Source: an uncultured Pelagibacteraceae bacterium (lineage in GTDB: Bacteria > Pseudomonadota > Alphaproteobacteria > Pelagibacterales > Pelagibacteraceae). Taken from it: a stretch of 64,000 nucleotides of DNA. The position numbers were made by a program, and so were the translations under genes. The DNA lies in the NCBI GenBank assembly GCA_902597515.1, contig CACJYB010000003.1, positions 1-64,000 of the forward strand. Direction: 5' to 3'. The stretch's first letter is position 1. Each line of letters begins with the position of its first letter. Below are positions 50,196 through 56,469 of this stretch, piece by piece. The notes beneath the pieces were generated by a model, which searched no databases, had not been told where the DNA came from, and saw nothing but the letters and a program-made list of their open reading frames with translations.

Positions 50196-50209
50196 GGGGA
50201 AGTGTCCCC
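50196..50209 (-). other. Short GC hairpin just upstream of tRNA-Tyr
   Basis: GGGGA and TCCCC are perfect 5-base arms around AGTG, 3 bases before the tRNA-Tyr 5' end. It could shape the leader for RNase P or other 5' processing. It is short, and the GC content stands out in an AT-rich spacer. The function is a guess. Confidence 0.3.
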
Positions 50210-50239
50210 TTGTTCAATAAAGCTTCAAATAACAAGCGT

Positions 50240-50267
50240 TTTATATATTTTATTTATGCAAATGCAA
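50240..50267 (-). promoter_or_regulatory. Promoter for tRNA-Tyr-tRNA-Gly-tuf unit
   Basis: On the minus strand, TTGCAT (50262-50267) and TATAAA (50240-50245) are separated by 16 bases. It lies in the 129-base divergent spacer between tRNA-Tyr and rlmB and about 50 bases upstream of tRNA-Tyr. It would drive the tRNAs, tuf and likely the genes beyond. Confidence 0.45.
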
Positions 50268-50321
50268 CACGTGATTTAATAGGAAAATATATAAAAAACC
50301 GTATAAAACAGATACAAATTT

Positions 50322-51065
50322 ATGAATAAATCATCATTTTTCATTGTTGGCCAACACGCAGTTATTGAGGCTCTTAGAAACCCTAAAAGAAAGGTTTTAA
50401 GAGTATTTTTAACGGAGGAGTCTAAAAAAAATATTCATAGAAAAAACCCAAATAAAAACATTTTAGAGGATGTTAAAGTTTACTTTAAATCTAAAAAAGA
50501 ATTAGACAAATATACTTCTAAAGACCAATTAATGCATAATGGTTATGTTGCAGAGATTGAACATTTGGATCAACCAGATCTAAAAAAATTTATAAAAGAT
50601 AAAAATAATTTAACACTTGTCTGTCTTGATGAGGTTACTGATCCAAGAAATATTGGTTCATTAATCAGAAGTGCTGCATCATTTGACATTGATGGATTGA
50701 TAATTAAAGAAAGACATTTTCCACGTGATAGTAAGTTAATGTATAAATCAGCTAGTGGATGCATGGAACACGTAAATATATTTCAAGTATCTAATATTAA
50801 TTCCACTTTAAAAAATTTAAGAGAAAAAAATTTCTGGGTTTATGGGTTTGATGCAAAAGGTCAAAAAGATTTTACAGAAATAAAATGGGAAGGAAATAAC
50901 ATCCTTCTATTTGGATCAGAAGGATTTGGTATGAGACAGCATACAGGTAAATATGCAGATTTTTTTGTTAAAATTAATATTAATGAAGATATAGAAAGTT
51001 TAAATATCTCAAATAGTGCTGCAATAGTGTTTCATCACCTTAGTTATATAAAAAAAAAGAGTTGA
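50322..51065 (+). CDS. rlmB: 23S rRNA 2'-O-methyltransferase, RlmB/TrmH family
   Basis: A 247-residue SpoU-type (knotted) methyltransferase. An N-terminal substrate-binding domain begins with FIVGQHAVIEALRNPKRKV. The knot motifs are LDEVTDPRNIGSLIRSAASF, LLFGSEGFGMRQ and ESLNISNSAAIVFHHL. It best fits RlmB, which methylates Gm2251 of 23S rRNA. It is divergent from tRNA-Tyr and lies just before tRNA-Thr, the attachment site of the island. Confidence 0.92.
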   Translation: MNKSSFFIVGQHAVIEALRNPKRKVLRVFLTEESKKNIHRKNPNKNILEDVKVYFKSKKELDKYTSKDQLMHNGYVAEIEHLDQPDLKKFIKDKNNLTLVCLDEVTDPRNIGSLIRSAASFDIDGLIIKERHFPRDSKLMYKSASGCMEHVNIFQVSNINSTLKNLREKNFWVYGFDAKGQKDFTEIKWEGNNILLFGSEGFGMRQHTGKYADFFVKININEDIESLNISNSAAIVFHHLSYIKKKS

Positions 51066-51098
51066 TTATTTAACAAATAGTTAATAATTATTGCGCAT

Positions 51099-51174
51099 GC
51101 CCTTGTAGCTCAGCTGGTAGAGCAATTGATTTGTAATCAATAGGTCCGCGGTTCGAATCCGTGCGGGGGCACCA
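51099..51174 (+). tRNA. trnT: tRNA-Thr (TGT anticodon), integration site of the island
   Basis: 76 bases: acceptor GCCCTTG pairs with CGGGGGC, the anticodon loop TTTGTAA carries TGT, the T-loop GGTTCGAATCC is standard, and CCA is encoded. Its bases 51121-51174, from the D-arm to CCA, recur exactly at 52198-52251 and with one change at 59848-59897. It is the only complete copy, so it is the functional tRNA and the attachment target of tandem elements. Confidence 0.98.
51121..51174 (+). repeat. Attachment-site copy 1 (inside tRNA-Thr)
   Basis: The 54 bases from the D-arm to the CCA of tRNA-Thr are the reference copy of a direct repeat that occurs three times. The shared part covers the anticodon stem, variable loop and T-arm, the usual crossover region of tRNA-targeting tyrosine integrases. 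Confidence 0.9.
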
Positions 51175-51240
51175 TCACTCAATAAATTCAACACTTATTA
51201 TTTTTACTAAAATAGTTTTTAACTAAATTTTATAATTGAT

Positions 51241-51260
51241 TGTGCCAGGATTGTGCCAAG
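51241..51260 (+). repeat. Element A left arm repeat
   Basis: TGTGCCA occurs twice, 11 bases apart (TGTGCCAGGATTGTGCCAAG). It sits 66 bases inside the left end. A near copy is at the right end (52127-52146). The one-helical-turn spacing suggests arm-type binding sites of a tyrosine recombinase or its accessory protein. Confidence 0.45.
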
Positions 51261-51269
51261 ATCAAGTGG

Positions 51270-51902
51270 TCATTTACAATATGCTTTTCCAACTTTTGAT
51301 TTATTGGTGTTAAAAACTGTAATTCCAAAATATGTTGAACCTAATCCGTATCTAGATCTACCTCCACACATATATTCAGCAACTTGATTCCAATCCATTC
51401 CAAAAACGTAATCAACAACCATAAAAAAACTTGAGTCACTAACAAACTTTGCACTTAAAACTGCATCAATTGATAAAGCTGCTTCTGTAAAAGCTGACTT
51501 ACCATTTAATGGTTCATCATTTTTTTTTGTAAGAGCTTTAGTTGTAGGTTTTGAAATAGATTCTCTAGCATCATTAAGAGTGTAGTGCCAAGATTCTAAT
51601 GTACCGTTTCCTTGTTTGTTGCACATTATAATTCCACAATCTACAGGTTGAGAAACACCCCTGAATACATAGAATAAACTTTTATCAGCTCCCCATATAA
51701 TTTCTTTGTTTATGTCAGAATAAAATTCTGAGCCAGCACCATAAACAAATGGATCTGAGTAAGGCATCATCATTAGAAATAATTCATTCAGTTCACTTTT
51801 TGTCATATCTTGTTTAAGTTTATCTGTTGAAACAACAGATGAAGTTGTAGAACAACCCACTAACATTAAACCCAGAACCACGATCCCTAAAAGTTTTTTC
51901 AT
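51270..51902 (-). CDS. Lipoprotein of unknown function (element A cargo)
   Basis: A 210-residue protein I do not recognise. The N-terminus MKKLLGIVVLGLMLVGCS is a lipoprotein signal, with the lipobox LVGC ending at Cys17. The mature part has more Cys (VDCGIIMCN, EYMCGGRSR and a C-terminal YCK) that may form disulfides; it contains ADKSLFYVFRG and FVSDSSFFMVVDYVFGMDW. I set the start at 51902; an upstream ATG at 51923 would add 7 residues overlapping the preceding gene and spoil the signal peptide. It is probably an envelope protein; the gene follows the 59-residue gene by 2 bases. Confidence 0.7.
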   Translation of the reverse strand: MKKLLGIVVLGLMLVGCSTTSSVVSTDKLKQDMTKSELNELFLMMMPYSDPFVYGAGSEFYSDINKEIIWGADKSLFYVFRGVSQPVDCGIIMCNKQGNGTLESWHYTLNDARESISKPTTKALTKKNDEPLNGKSAFTEAALSIDAVLSAKFVSDSSFFMVVDYVFGMDWNQVAEYMCGGRSRYGLGSTYFGITVFNTNKSKVGKAYCK

Positions 51903-51904
51903 AA

Positions 51905-52084
51905 TCACATTTCCGAAAACCAAAAATAAAATCCTATAACTACCATACCAAGACCTACAAAACCTAACTCATATTCGTAAGGTGTAAACATACCTACTAT
52001 GCTAATAATAAATCCAATACACATTGGACCTAAAATTTTACTTTTAAATACTGCTTTCCAACCGTCTTTTTCTGAATTGCTCAT
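51905..52084 (-). CDS. Small two-TM protein (element A cargo)
   Basis: A 59-residue protein, MSNSEKDGWKAVFKSK at the N-terminus followed by two hydrophobic stretches (about 17-33 and 39-55, with the turn FTPYEYE) and ending FSEM. It is a small inner-membrane protein of unknown role. It is first in the pair with the lipoprotein gene, 2 bases apart, which argues that it is real. The gene is below usual length cut-offs and easily missed. Confidence 0.6.
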   Translation of the reverse strand: MSNSEKDGWKAVFKSKILGPMCIGFIISIVGMFTPYEYELGFVGLGMVVIGFYFWFSEM

Positions 52085-52126
52085 TTTTAATATTCAGTAA
52101 ATTATTTCACTTAAAGACATTATCAG

Positions 52127-52146
52127 TGTGCCAGCATTGTGACCAG
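52127..52146 (+). repeat. Element A right arm repeat
   Basis: TGTGCCAGCATTGTGACCAG is a near copy of the left arm repeat (51241-51260), same orientation, 51 bases before attachment copy 2. Differences are one substitution and one inserted base in the second word. Confidence 0.4.
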
Positions 52147-52197
52147 ATTAAAAAAATTCTTCGACAAATGTTACAAACAAATGTTTATTTAAACTTT

Positions 52198-52251
52198 AGC
52201 AATTGATTTGTAATCAATAGGTCCGCGGTTCGAATCCGTGCGGGGGCACCA
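52198..52251 (+). repeat. Attachment-site copy 2 (tRNA-Thr 3' fragment)
   Basis: 54 of 54 bases are identical to tRNA-Thr 51121-51174. The tRNA 5' half is missing, so it is not a tRNA gene. It marks the junction between elements A and B. Confidence 0.92.
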
Positions 52252-52354
52252 CTAAAATCTCATTTATTTTCAACAAACTTAAATTTTACTTAAATTTTTT
52301 TTAAAATAAAAATCGTTTAATAAGACTATAGAAAGGAAGGAGATAGAACTCACT

Positions 52355-52374
52355 GAAGTGAATTTGAAGTGAAT
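52355..52374 (+). repeat. Element B left-end repeat
   Basis: GAAGTGAATTTGAAGTGAAT, two GAAGTGAAT words 11 bases apart, 104 bases inside attachment copy 2. An identical 20-mer in the same orientation is at 59753-59772. Likely a recombinase arm site or a terminal repeat. Confidence 0.55.
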
Positions 52375-52407
52375 CCATTTTTACTGTCGATAGCTTTCAC
52401 CGTATGT

Positions 52408-52746
52408 TTAATCAAAATATTGATATCCCCAAGCTTGCTTCATTCTAACTAAAAACCTAACCTCTTTATCTTTTAATTCGCCGTCCGACAAAGCAACTCT
52501 TTTAACAAATTCTTTTGCTTGTAATTTTGAATTATCTTTAGTGATATTTCCTAAATAAAAATCTTGAGCTACATCTAAATCACCTGAAAATTTTTCATTT
52601 ATTTCATCAGTCGCATTATGAACATTAAAATCAACTTTTATTTCTTTTGCAATTTTTAATATTTCACTAGTCTCATCCTTACCTAGGCCATGATCTGCAA
52701 GAGCCATACAAACACATAAATTTAATGAATTAATCTTATCCGACAT
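52408..52746 (-). CDS. TerB-like helical protein
   Basis: A 112-residue all-helical protein. ALADHGLGKDETSEILKIAKEI near the N-terminus and ALSDGELKDKEVRFLVRM near the C-terminus resemble the TerB (tellurite resistance B) fold, in which DG-x-(3)-KE turns bind metal. TerB domains often accompany membrane stress and phage-defence proteins (family knowledge). It is the last gene of the element B unit and overlaps the nuclease-like gene by 11 bases. The similarity is recognised by eye; the exact partner is unknown. Confidence 0.55.
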   Translation of the reverse strand: MSDKINSLNLCVCMALADHGLGKDETSEILKIAKEIKVDFNVHNATDEINEKFSGDLDVAQDFYLGNITKDNSKLQAKEFVKRVALSDGELKDKEVRFLVRMKQAWGYQYFD

Positions 52747-53311
52747 ATTTAAATCCCTTTTTTATACACTCACTTATTTTATCAGTATAAAACTCACCAT
52801 TGCTTATATCAATATGAACATTGTCATAAAGTTTATCAAATGGAAAAAAAAATAGTCTCTTCCCTTTTCTATTTATATTGCATTTTATCATTGGATAATT
52901 TTTATCTAATTTAATATTTCTGTGTTGAATATTTAATGCTTTTGCAACTTTTTTAGTATCATCATGAAACTTAGCAGTTGTTATAAAAACACCTGTTGGA
53001 ATTTTATGTTTTGGATTTTGATTTATATAATGCAAAATTGAACCTGCTAATTGCATTAAATGTTTTGGATAAATTGTTTTTTTATTTTTAACTGACCAGT
53101 TTTTTGCTTGGATTATTAAAACTTGTTTTTTCTTTGTACAAATTAAATCTCTTCCTAAATCACTTTTACCCTTTAAAATACCGTAGGGCTCAACCCTCCA
53201 ACCTTTTGTTTCGTAAAGATATCTTATTTGTCTTTCATAGAAATGACCAATACCGAGGTTATCGTGTGATTTTTTTTTATATGAATTATATTTTCTTTGT
53301 AAATCGTTCAT
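52736..53311 (-). CDS. PD-(D/E)xK restriction endonuclease-like protein
   Basis: A 191-residue protein with the core of a Mrr/YraN-like nuclease: an acidic residue in GHFYERQIRYLYETKGW (Glu26), Asp55 in DLGRDLIC and QAK (68-70) in VLIIQAKNW, the Q-x-K form of the (D/E)xK motif. HLMQLAGSILHYI and TGVFITTAKFHDDTKKVAKAL continue the fold. The C-terminal GEFYTDKISECIKKGFKYVG may be a small binding module. I prefer the ATG at 53311 (MNDLQRKY); 53326 would add five residues. It may be the DNA-cutting effector of the island. Target and activity are unknown. Confidence 0.65.
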   Translation of the reverse strand: MNDLQRKYNSYKKKSHDNLGIGHFYERQIRYLYETKGWRVEPYGILKGKSDLGRDLICTKKKQVLIIQAKNWSVKNKKTIYPKHLMQLAGSILHYINQNPKHKIPTGVFITTAKFHDDTKKVAKALNIQHRNIKLDKNYPMIKCNINRKGKRLFFFPFDKLYDNVHIDISNGEFYTDKISECIKKGFKYVG

Positions 53312-53355
53312 AAAAAAATATAGCACTCCTTATAAAAAGTAATTAGATCAAAATT

Positions 53356-53739
53356 CTATTTAAAATAGTTTCTTCTTATCCATTTATAATAAAAATAAAT
53401 ATATATTAAAAAAATTGGTAATAATATTGCTGTTAAAATCTGATTAATTCCTCCGAAGGCGAAGGCTATTCCTTCTACTCTTAATTCGGCATCTATACAT
53501 TCTGATAATTTTTCTTTCTCAGTTCCTAATTTTCTTCCACCAAAATTATTATTTTTACACCACTCTGTATAATAACCAATTTCATCATTGTTAGTGTAAA
53601 AAGGTGAATTTACATAATCTGGATTTTGAAGAGTGGTTTTGCCCAAAAAGTCACCAACCGTAAACCACGTTGAACATGATGTGGGTAGCAATAATAGAAT
53701 AAACAATATGGATAAAATAATTGATTTAAATAATTTCAT
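53356..53739 (-). CDS. Putative lipoprotein with a C-terminal TM segment
   Basis: A 127-residue protein I do not recognise. The start at 53739 gives MKLFKSIILSILFILLLLPTSC, a lipoprotein signal (lipobox LPTSC); an ATG at 53763 would add 8 residues. The middle part has two more Cys (EWCKNN and SECIDAE) and the C-terminus a strong TM segment (ILTAILLPIFLIYIYFYYKW) followed by basic residues. Lipid anchor plus a TM helix in one short protein is unusual. It overlaps the end of the 62-residue gene's region by being 8 bases away, in the same unit. Confidence 0.55.
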   Translation of the reverse strand: MKLFKSIILSILFILLLLPTSCSTWFTVGDFLGKTTLQNPDYVNSPFYTNNDEIGYYTEWCKNNNFGGRKLGTEKEKLSECIDAELRVEGIAFAFGGINQILTAILLPIFLIYIYFYYKWIRRNYFK

Positions 53740-53746
53740 AAATTTT

Positions 53747-53935
53747 TCATTTGAATGAGTCAATTATATAAAACATTACTAATCTTATTATTATGGGAGC
53801 AACTATTCCGGCTATGATTCCAAACCATAACAAACCACTACCATTAAAACCACCAATTGTTATTAAAGTTCCAATAGCTATCCAAATCCAAAAAGCTACA
53901 TTCACAATTGCCTTTAAACCATTTCCAATATTCAT
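53747..53935 (-). CDS. Small two-TM protein
   Basis: A 62-residue membrane protein with two hydrophobic helices (about 10-28, VNVAFWIWIAIGTLITIGG, and 35-58, LLWFGIIAGIVAPIIIRLVMFYII). I do not recognise it. It lies 28 bases after the 184-residue gene and 7 bases before the lipoprotein start, in the same direction, so it is probably co-transcribed. Confidence 0.5.
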   Translation of the reverse strand: MNIGNGLKAIVNVAFWIWIAIGTLITIGGFNGSGLLWFGIIAGIVAPIIIRLVMFYIIDSFK

Positions 53936-53963
53936 AATAATTTTTTAAGCTATTATATAAGTT

Positions 53964-54518
53964 TTAAACATCAAGCTCACCAGGTTTTGTAACTACAGGA
54001 TAGCCGTCAAAAATTTTTCTTAATTTTTCCTTGTATGCGTCCATATCTATACCTTTATAATGTTTCATAAATAAACTAGCCTCTAACTCGCTATAAACTT
54101 GCAATCTTCTTATAAAATATTCGAAAAAATTTATCTCTCGTTCCCAATACATTTCTTTAGATCTCTCTAAATCATCATATAAATTTGAATTCATTTTTAA
54201 TGCTGGAGGAAACCATTCATTTGCAAAATAATCATCTTCATTAAAAAGCTCCGTAAATTCCCAAATAATTTTTCTATTACCAAAACCTAAAAATTTAACA
54301 AAATTTTGTATAATACCTCCTCTATCTTCATGAGCAAAAGGTACTGTTGGATGAGCTCCGGTTCGATCCGTAAGATCTAAAAATATACCCTCAAAATAGA
54401 ATAACTTTCTCCTAATTAGCTCTGGATCATCTCTAGTAATATTTTTTTCAAGAGCATTAATCAGTTCTTTTGCAAACTCATAATCTTGATTTACTGCAAA
54501 TTTGTTAACATCAAACAT
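53964..54518 (-). CDS. Soluble protein of unknown function in element B
   Basis: A 184-residue protein with no signal peptide and no TM segment. It is rich in acidic and aromatic residues and looks mostly helical. FYFEGIFLDLTDRTGAHPTVPFAHEDRGG in the middle, and YWEREINFFEYFIRRLQVYSELEASLFMKHY, are distinctive but match no family I can name. It lies 4 bases after the YHYH protein gene, so is coupled to the secreted nuclease pair though itself predicted cytoplasmic. It could be a regulator or immunity factor (speculative). Confidence 0.55.
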   Translation of the reverse strand: MFDVNKFAVNQDYEFAKELINALEKNITRDDPELIRRKLFYFEGIFLDLTDRTGAHPTVPFAHEDRGGIIQNFVKFLGFGNRKIIWEFTELFNEDDYFANEWFPPALKMNSNLYDDLERSKEMYWEREINFFEYFIRRLQVYSELEASLFMKHYKGIDMDAYKEKLRKIFDGYPVVTKPGELDV

Positions 54519-54522
54519 ATTA

Positions 54523-54810
54523 TCAAAAACAACTTAGTTTAACTTCACCATTATTTTCTTTAAACTTTAATGATTTATTATTAGTTCTTGATGGATCAAA
54601 TTCATAATATTGATCACCAATAACAATTTTGCAATTAAATTTTTTTAATTGTTGTACACTTTTACTTCTATGACAATGGTAGCCTCCAGTTTTTCGATTA
54701 TTGTGGCAACCTTGTTGATTTAAACCGCCTGAATGTGAAAAAGATATTTCAGCAAAAATCATAGATACAAATAATAAAAGTAAAAATCTCATTCTAAATA
54801 GTTTTTTCAT
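54523..54810 (-). CDS. Secreted YHYH-type protein (HGGL...GCHxxxxxxGYHCH motif)
   Basis: A 95-residue protein with a signal peptide (MKKLFRMRFLLLLFVSMIFAEISFS). The first mature residues hold HSGGLNQQGCHNNRKTGGYHCH, the YHYH motif with paired Cys and His that likely binds metal. This module is often fused or adjacent to secreted nucleases and SNase proteins (family knowledge). Here its ATG overlaps the stop of the SNase gene by one base, supporting joint function in the periplasm. The C-terminal half is short and beta-like. Confidence 0.7.
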   Translation of the reverse strand: MKKLFRMRFLLLLFVSMIFAEISFSHSGGLNQQGCHNNRKTGGYHCHRSKSVQQLKKFNCKIVIGDQYYEFDPSRTNNKSLKFKENNGEVKLSCF

Positions 54811-55352
54811 TATTTAATTTCCATCCATATTTCTATATCTTTAAGAGTGCTTTTATCTTTTCTAAATTTTCTAATTTTAGCTCTCCATTCCCAAGGATAT
54901 AAAAATTTCATTGTCCATAAACCAAGGTTATTTTGTTTTGCATATTGTTCATCTAAATCAAATTTTTCTTTAGAATATCTCTTAAAATCAAAAGCATATC
55001 CATTTTTCACAAGATACCTGGATAAACTCTCATTGTTCACAAAACATTCGGCTAAAGTTCTCCCATATATATCTTTTTGCTCTTCTCTAATGCAATTGAC
55101 CTCGTTATTAGAAATTTTTTCTATAAGCTTATTTTTTGATAATTCTCCACAATATACTTTTTGACTATTTAGATAACAAAGCTGTTTGTATTTTTGATAA
55201 TAAGTTGTCTCAGGTGTGTCTATGCCAGAAAATCTTATTGTCTCTCCATTTATTTTGATTGTATCACCGTCTAAGATCTTAACATCTTGTGAAAATGAAT
55301 AATTTGTAAAAAAAATAAAGAGAATTGCTAAAAACAAAAAATTCTTCTTCAT
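54810..55352 (-). CDS. Secreted thermonuclease (SNase-like), element B
   Basis: A 180-residue SNase-like nuclease with a clear signal peptide (MKKNFLFLAILFIFFTNYSFS). Catalytic landmarks are ILDGDTIKI, IRFSGIDTPE and KDIYGRTLAECFV, with GLWTMKFLYPWEWR at the C-terminus. The architecture repeats that of the chromosomal gene at 2262-2792 but the sequence differs widely (GIDTPET vs GIDAPEF; extra QKYKQLC loop), so they are not recent copies. Export places it in the periplasm, where incoming phage DNA would be exposed. It overlaps the 93-residue gene by 4 bases. Confidence 0.82.
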   Translation of the reverse strand: MKKNFLFLAILFIFFTNYSFSQDVKILDGDTIKINGETIRFSGIDTPETTYYQKYKQLCYLNSQKVYCGELSKNKLIEKISNNEVNCIREEQKDIYGRTLAECFVNNESLSRYLVKNGYAFDFKRYSKEKFDLDEQYAKQNNLGLWTMKFLYPWEWRAKIRKFRKDKSTLKDIEIWMEIK

Positions 55353-55630
55353 TTAATAATTAAATCCTTCAAATTTGTTAAAGGCCAATATGTATAAATA
55401 ATATATGAAGCTATTGAGATTGTTGTGATTGATATCATGTAAATAATAAATCTCTTTTTTATATTTTTTCTTGAAGAAAAATAATTATAAACAGATAAAT
55501 CACTTTTATTAGTTACTATTTTCTCTAAATCAGAGACTGAATGTTTTATTTTTTTTTTTCTTAATAAGTTGCTCAAAACAGCTATTCTGAGAGCTAATAT
55601 CTTTTCATTTAAAGTTTCTTTATTCGTCAT
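55349..55630 (-). CDS. Small single-TM protein
   Basis: A 93-residue protein: a basic helical N-terminal two-thirds (LNEKILALRIAVLSNLLRKKKIKHSVSDLEKIV) and one TM helix (about 60-80, FIIYMISITTISIASYIIYTYW). Not recognised. The start overlaps the stop of the MotB-like gene by 4 bases (ATGA), and the stop overlaps the SNase start by 4, so it is coupled on both sides, between the membrane machine and the nuclease. It might link the two (speculative). Confidence 0.6.
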   Translation of the reverse strand: MTNKETLNEKILALRIAVLSNLLRKKKIKHSVSDLEKIVTNKSDLSVYNYFSSRKNIKKRFIIYMISITTISIASYIIYTYWPLTNLKDLIIK

Positions 55631-56469
55631 TTATTTTTTCTATAGTATTGGTCAACATTATCATCTTGAAATATGTAATAAGTGAATATGTTTTCAACTG
55701 TATTATGAAGTAATCTTTTATATTCTGATTTATTATCATCTAATTCATCAAAAATTCTAACCTCATGTCTACAATCACGCCTCAAAGTGAGGTTTGGATG
55801 CTTACTATCAGTTTCTTTTTGGCTGATGACTAAAAGTTGATTAAAACTTTCAAGAAACTTTTTTGAAGAAATAATATTCATTGTATTATTTTTATAGTCA
55901 TCATACGAACTAAGAATACTTCTGTTAATTGGAAGTAAATTATATTGATCTTTATAAACGTTTTTAAAGTCTGGAATAACCGCTAGTTTATCTGTTCCTA
56001 AAAATATAATATTAAAAATTCTATCAGCTTTTTCATAATCTGGATTTTCGGGCCATCCTTTTGGCCAACAAGGAGGATTTCTTCCTAATCCTTCAGCTTT
56101 TGCAATAGCAGCTTTAGTATTTAATGGAAGATCTTCAGGATTTTCTTTACCTGTTTTTTCAGCAAATTTTTCAAGCATTTCTTTTAATTCTTTATTCTCC
56201 TCTTTTAATTCTATTAATTCCTTTTTAGCTTCTTTTAATCTGTCTTGAATATCAGGAGTCGTCGTCTTGTCTGGAAAATTTGGATATAACATCTTGTATT
56301 CCTCTGGAGTGCTAGTTCCTGTTACTTCAGTCCATTTAACTAATTCTTCATTTTTTTTATTTGTGATAAGCCATAAAAGTAATAATAAAATGAAAAGAAT
56401 TAACAAAATTAATTCAGTAAGAGTAAAACTAAATACTTGTCCTCTTCTAACTTTATGAAGATTTAACAT
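55627..56469 (-). CDS. MotB-like single-TM partner with PPCW motif
   Basis: A 280-residue protein with a short basic N-terminus, one TM helix (16-36, TLTELILLILFILLLLLWLI) carrying Glu19 near its cytoplasmic end, a charged coiled coil (about 76-104) and a C-terminal domain with NPPCWPKGWP (131-140). This layout follows MotB/ExbD/ZorB, where an acidic TM residue binds the ion; here it would be Glu and not Asp. There is no recognisable OmpA/peptidoglycan-binding domain. Only two Cys (134 and 233) exist, which fits one disulfide in the periplasm. Its ATG overlaps the stop of the channel gene by one base. Confidence 0.6.
   Translation of the reverse strand: MLNLHKVRRGQVFSFTLTELILLILFILLLLLWLITNKKNEELVKWTEVTGTSTPEEYKMLYPNFPDKTTTPDIQDRLKEAKKELIELKEENKELKEMLEKFAEKTGKENPEDLPLNTKAAIAKAEGLGRNPPCWPKGWPENPDYEKADRIFNIIFLGTDKLAVIPDFKNVYKDQYNLLPINRSILSSYDDYKNNTMNIISSKKFLESFNQLLVISQKETDSKHPNLTLRRDCRHEVRIFDELDDNKSEYKRLLHNTVENIFTYYIFQDDNVDQYYRKNK

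Larger units (their letters stand above)
51175..52251 (+). mobile_element. Element A: minimal tRNA-Thr insert (1.1 kb, no integrase)
   Basis: The segment between attachment copies 1 and 2. It holds only a lipoprotein and a 59-residue membrane protein, both on the minus strand. Just inside each end are similar tandem 7-base words at 11-base spacing (51241-51260 and 52127-52146). No recombinase gene is present, so it is either a remnant or an element mobilised in trans. Boundaries follow from the exact 54-base repeat. Confidence 0.65.

Noticed and set aside
52198-52251. Second tRNA-Thr gene
   Set aside because: Only the part from the D-arm to CCA is present; the acceptor 5' strand is absent, so it cannot fold into a tRNA. 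It is an attachment-site copy.
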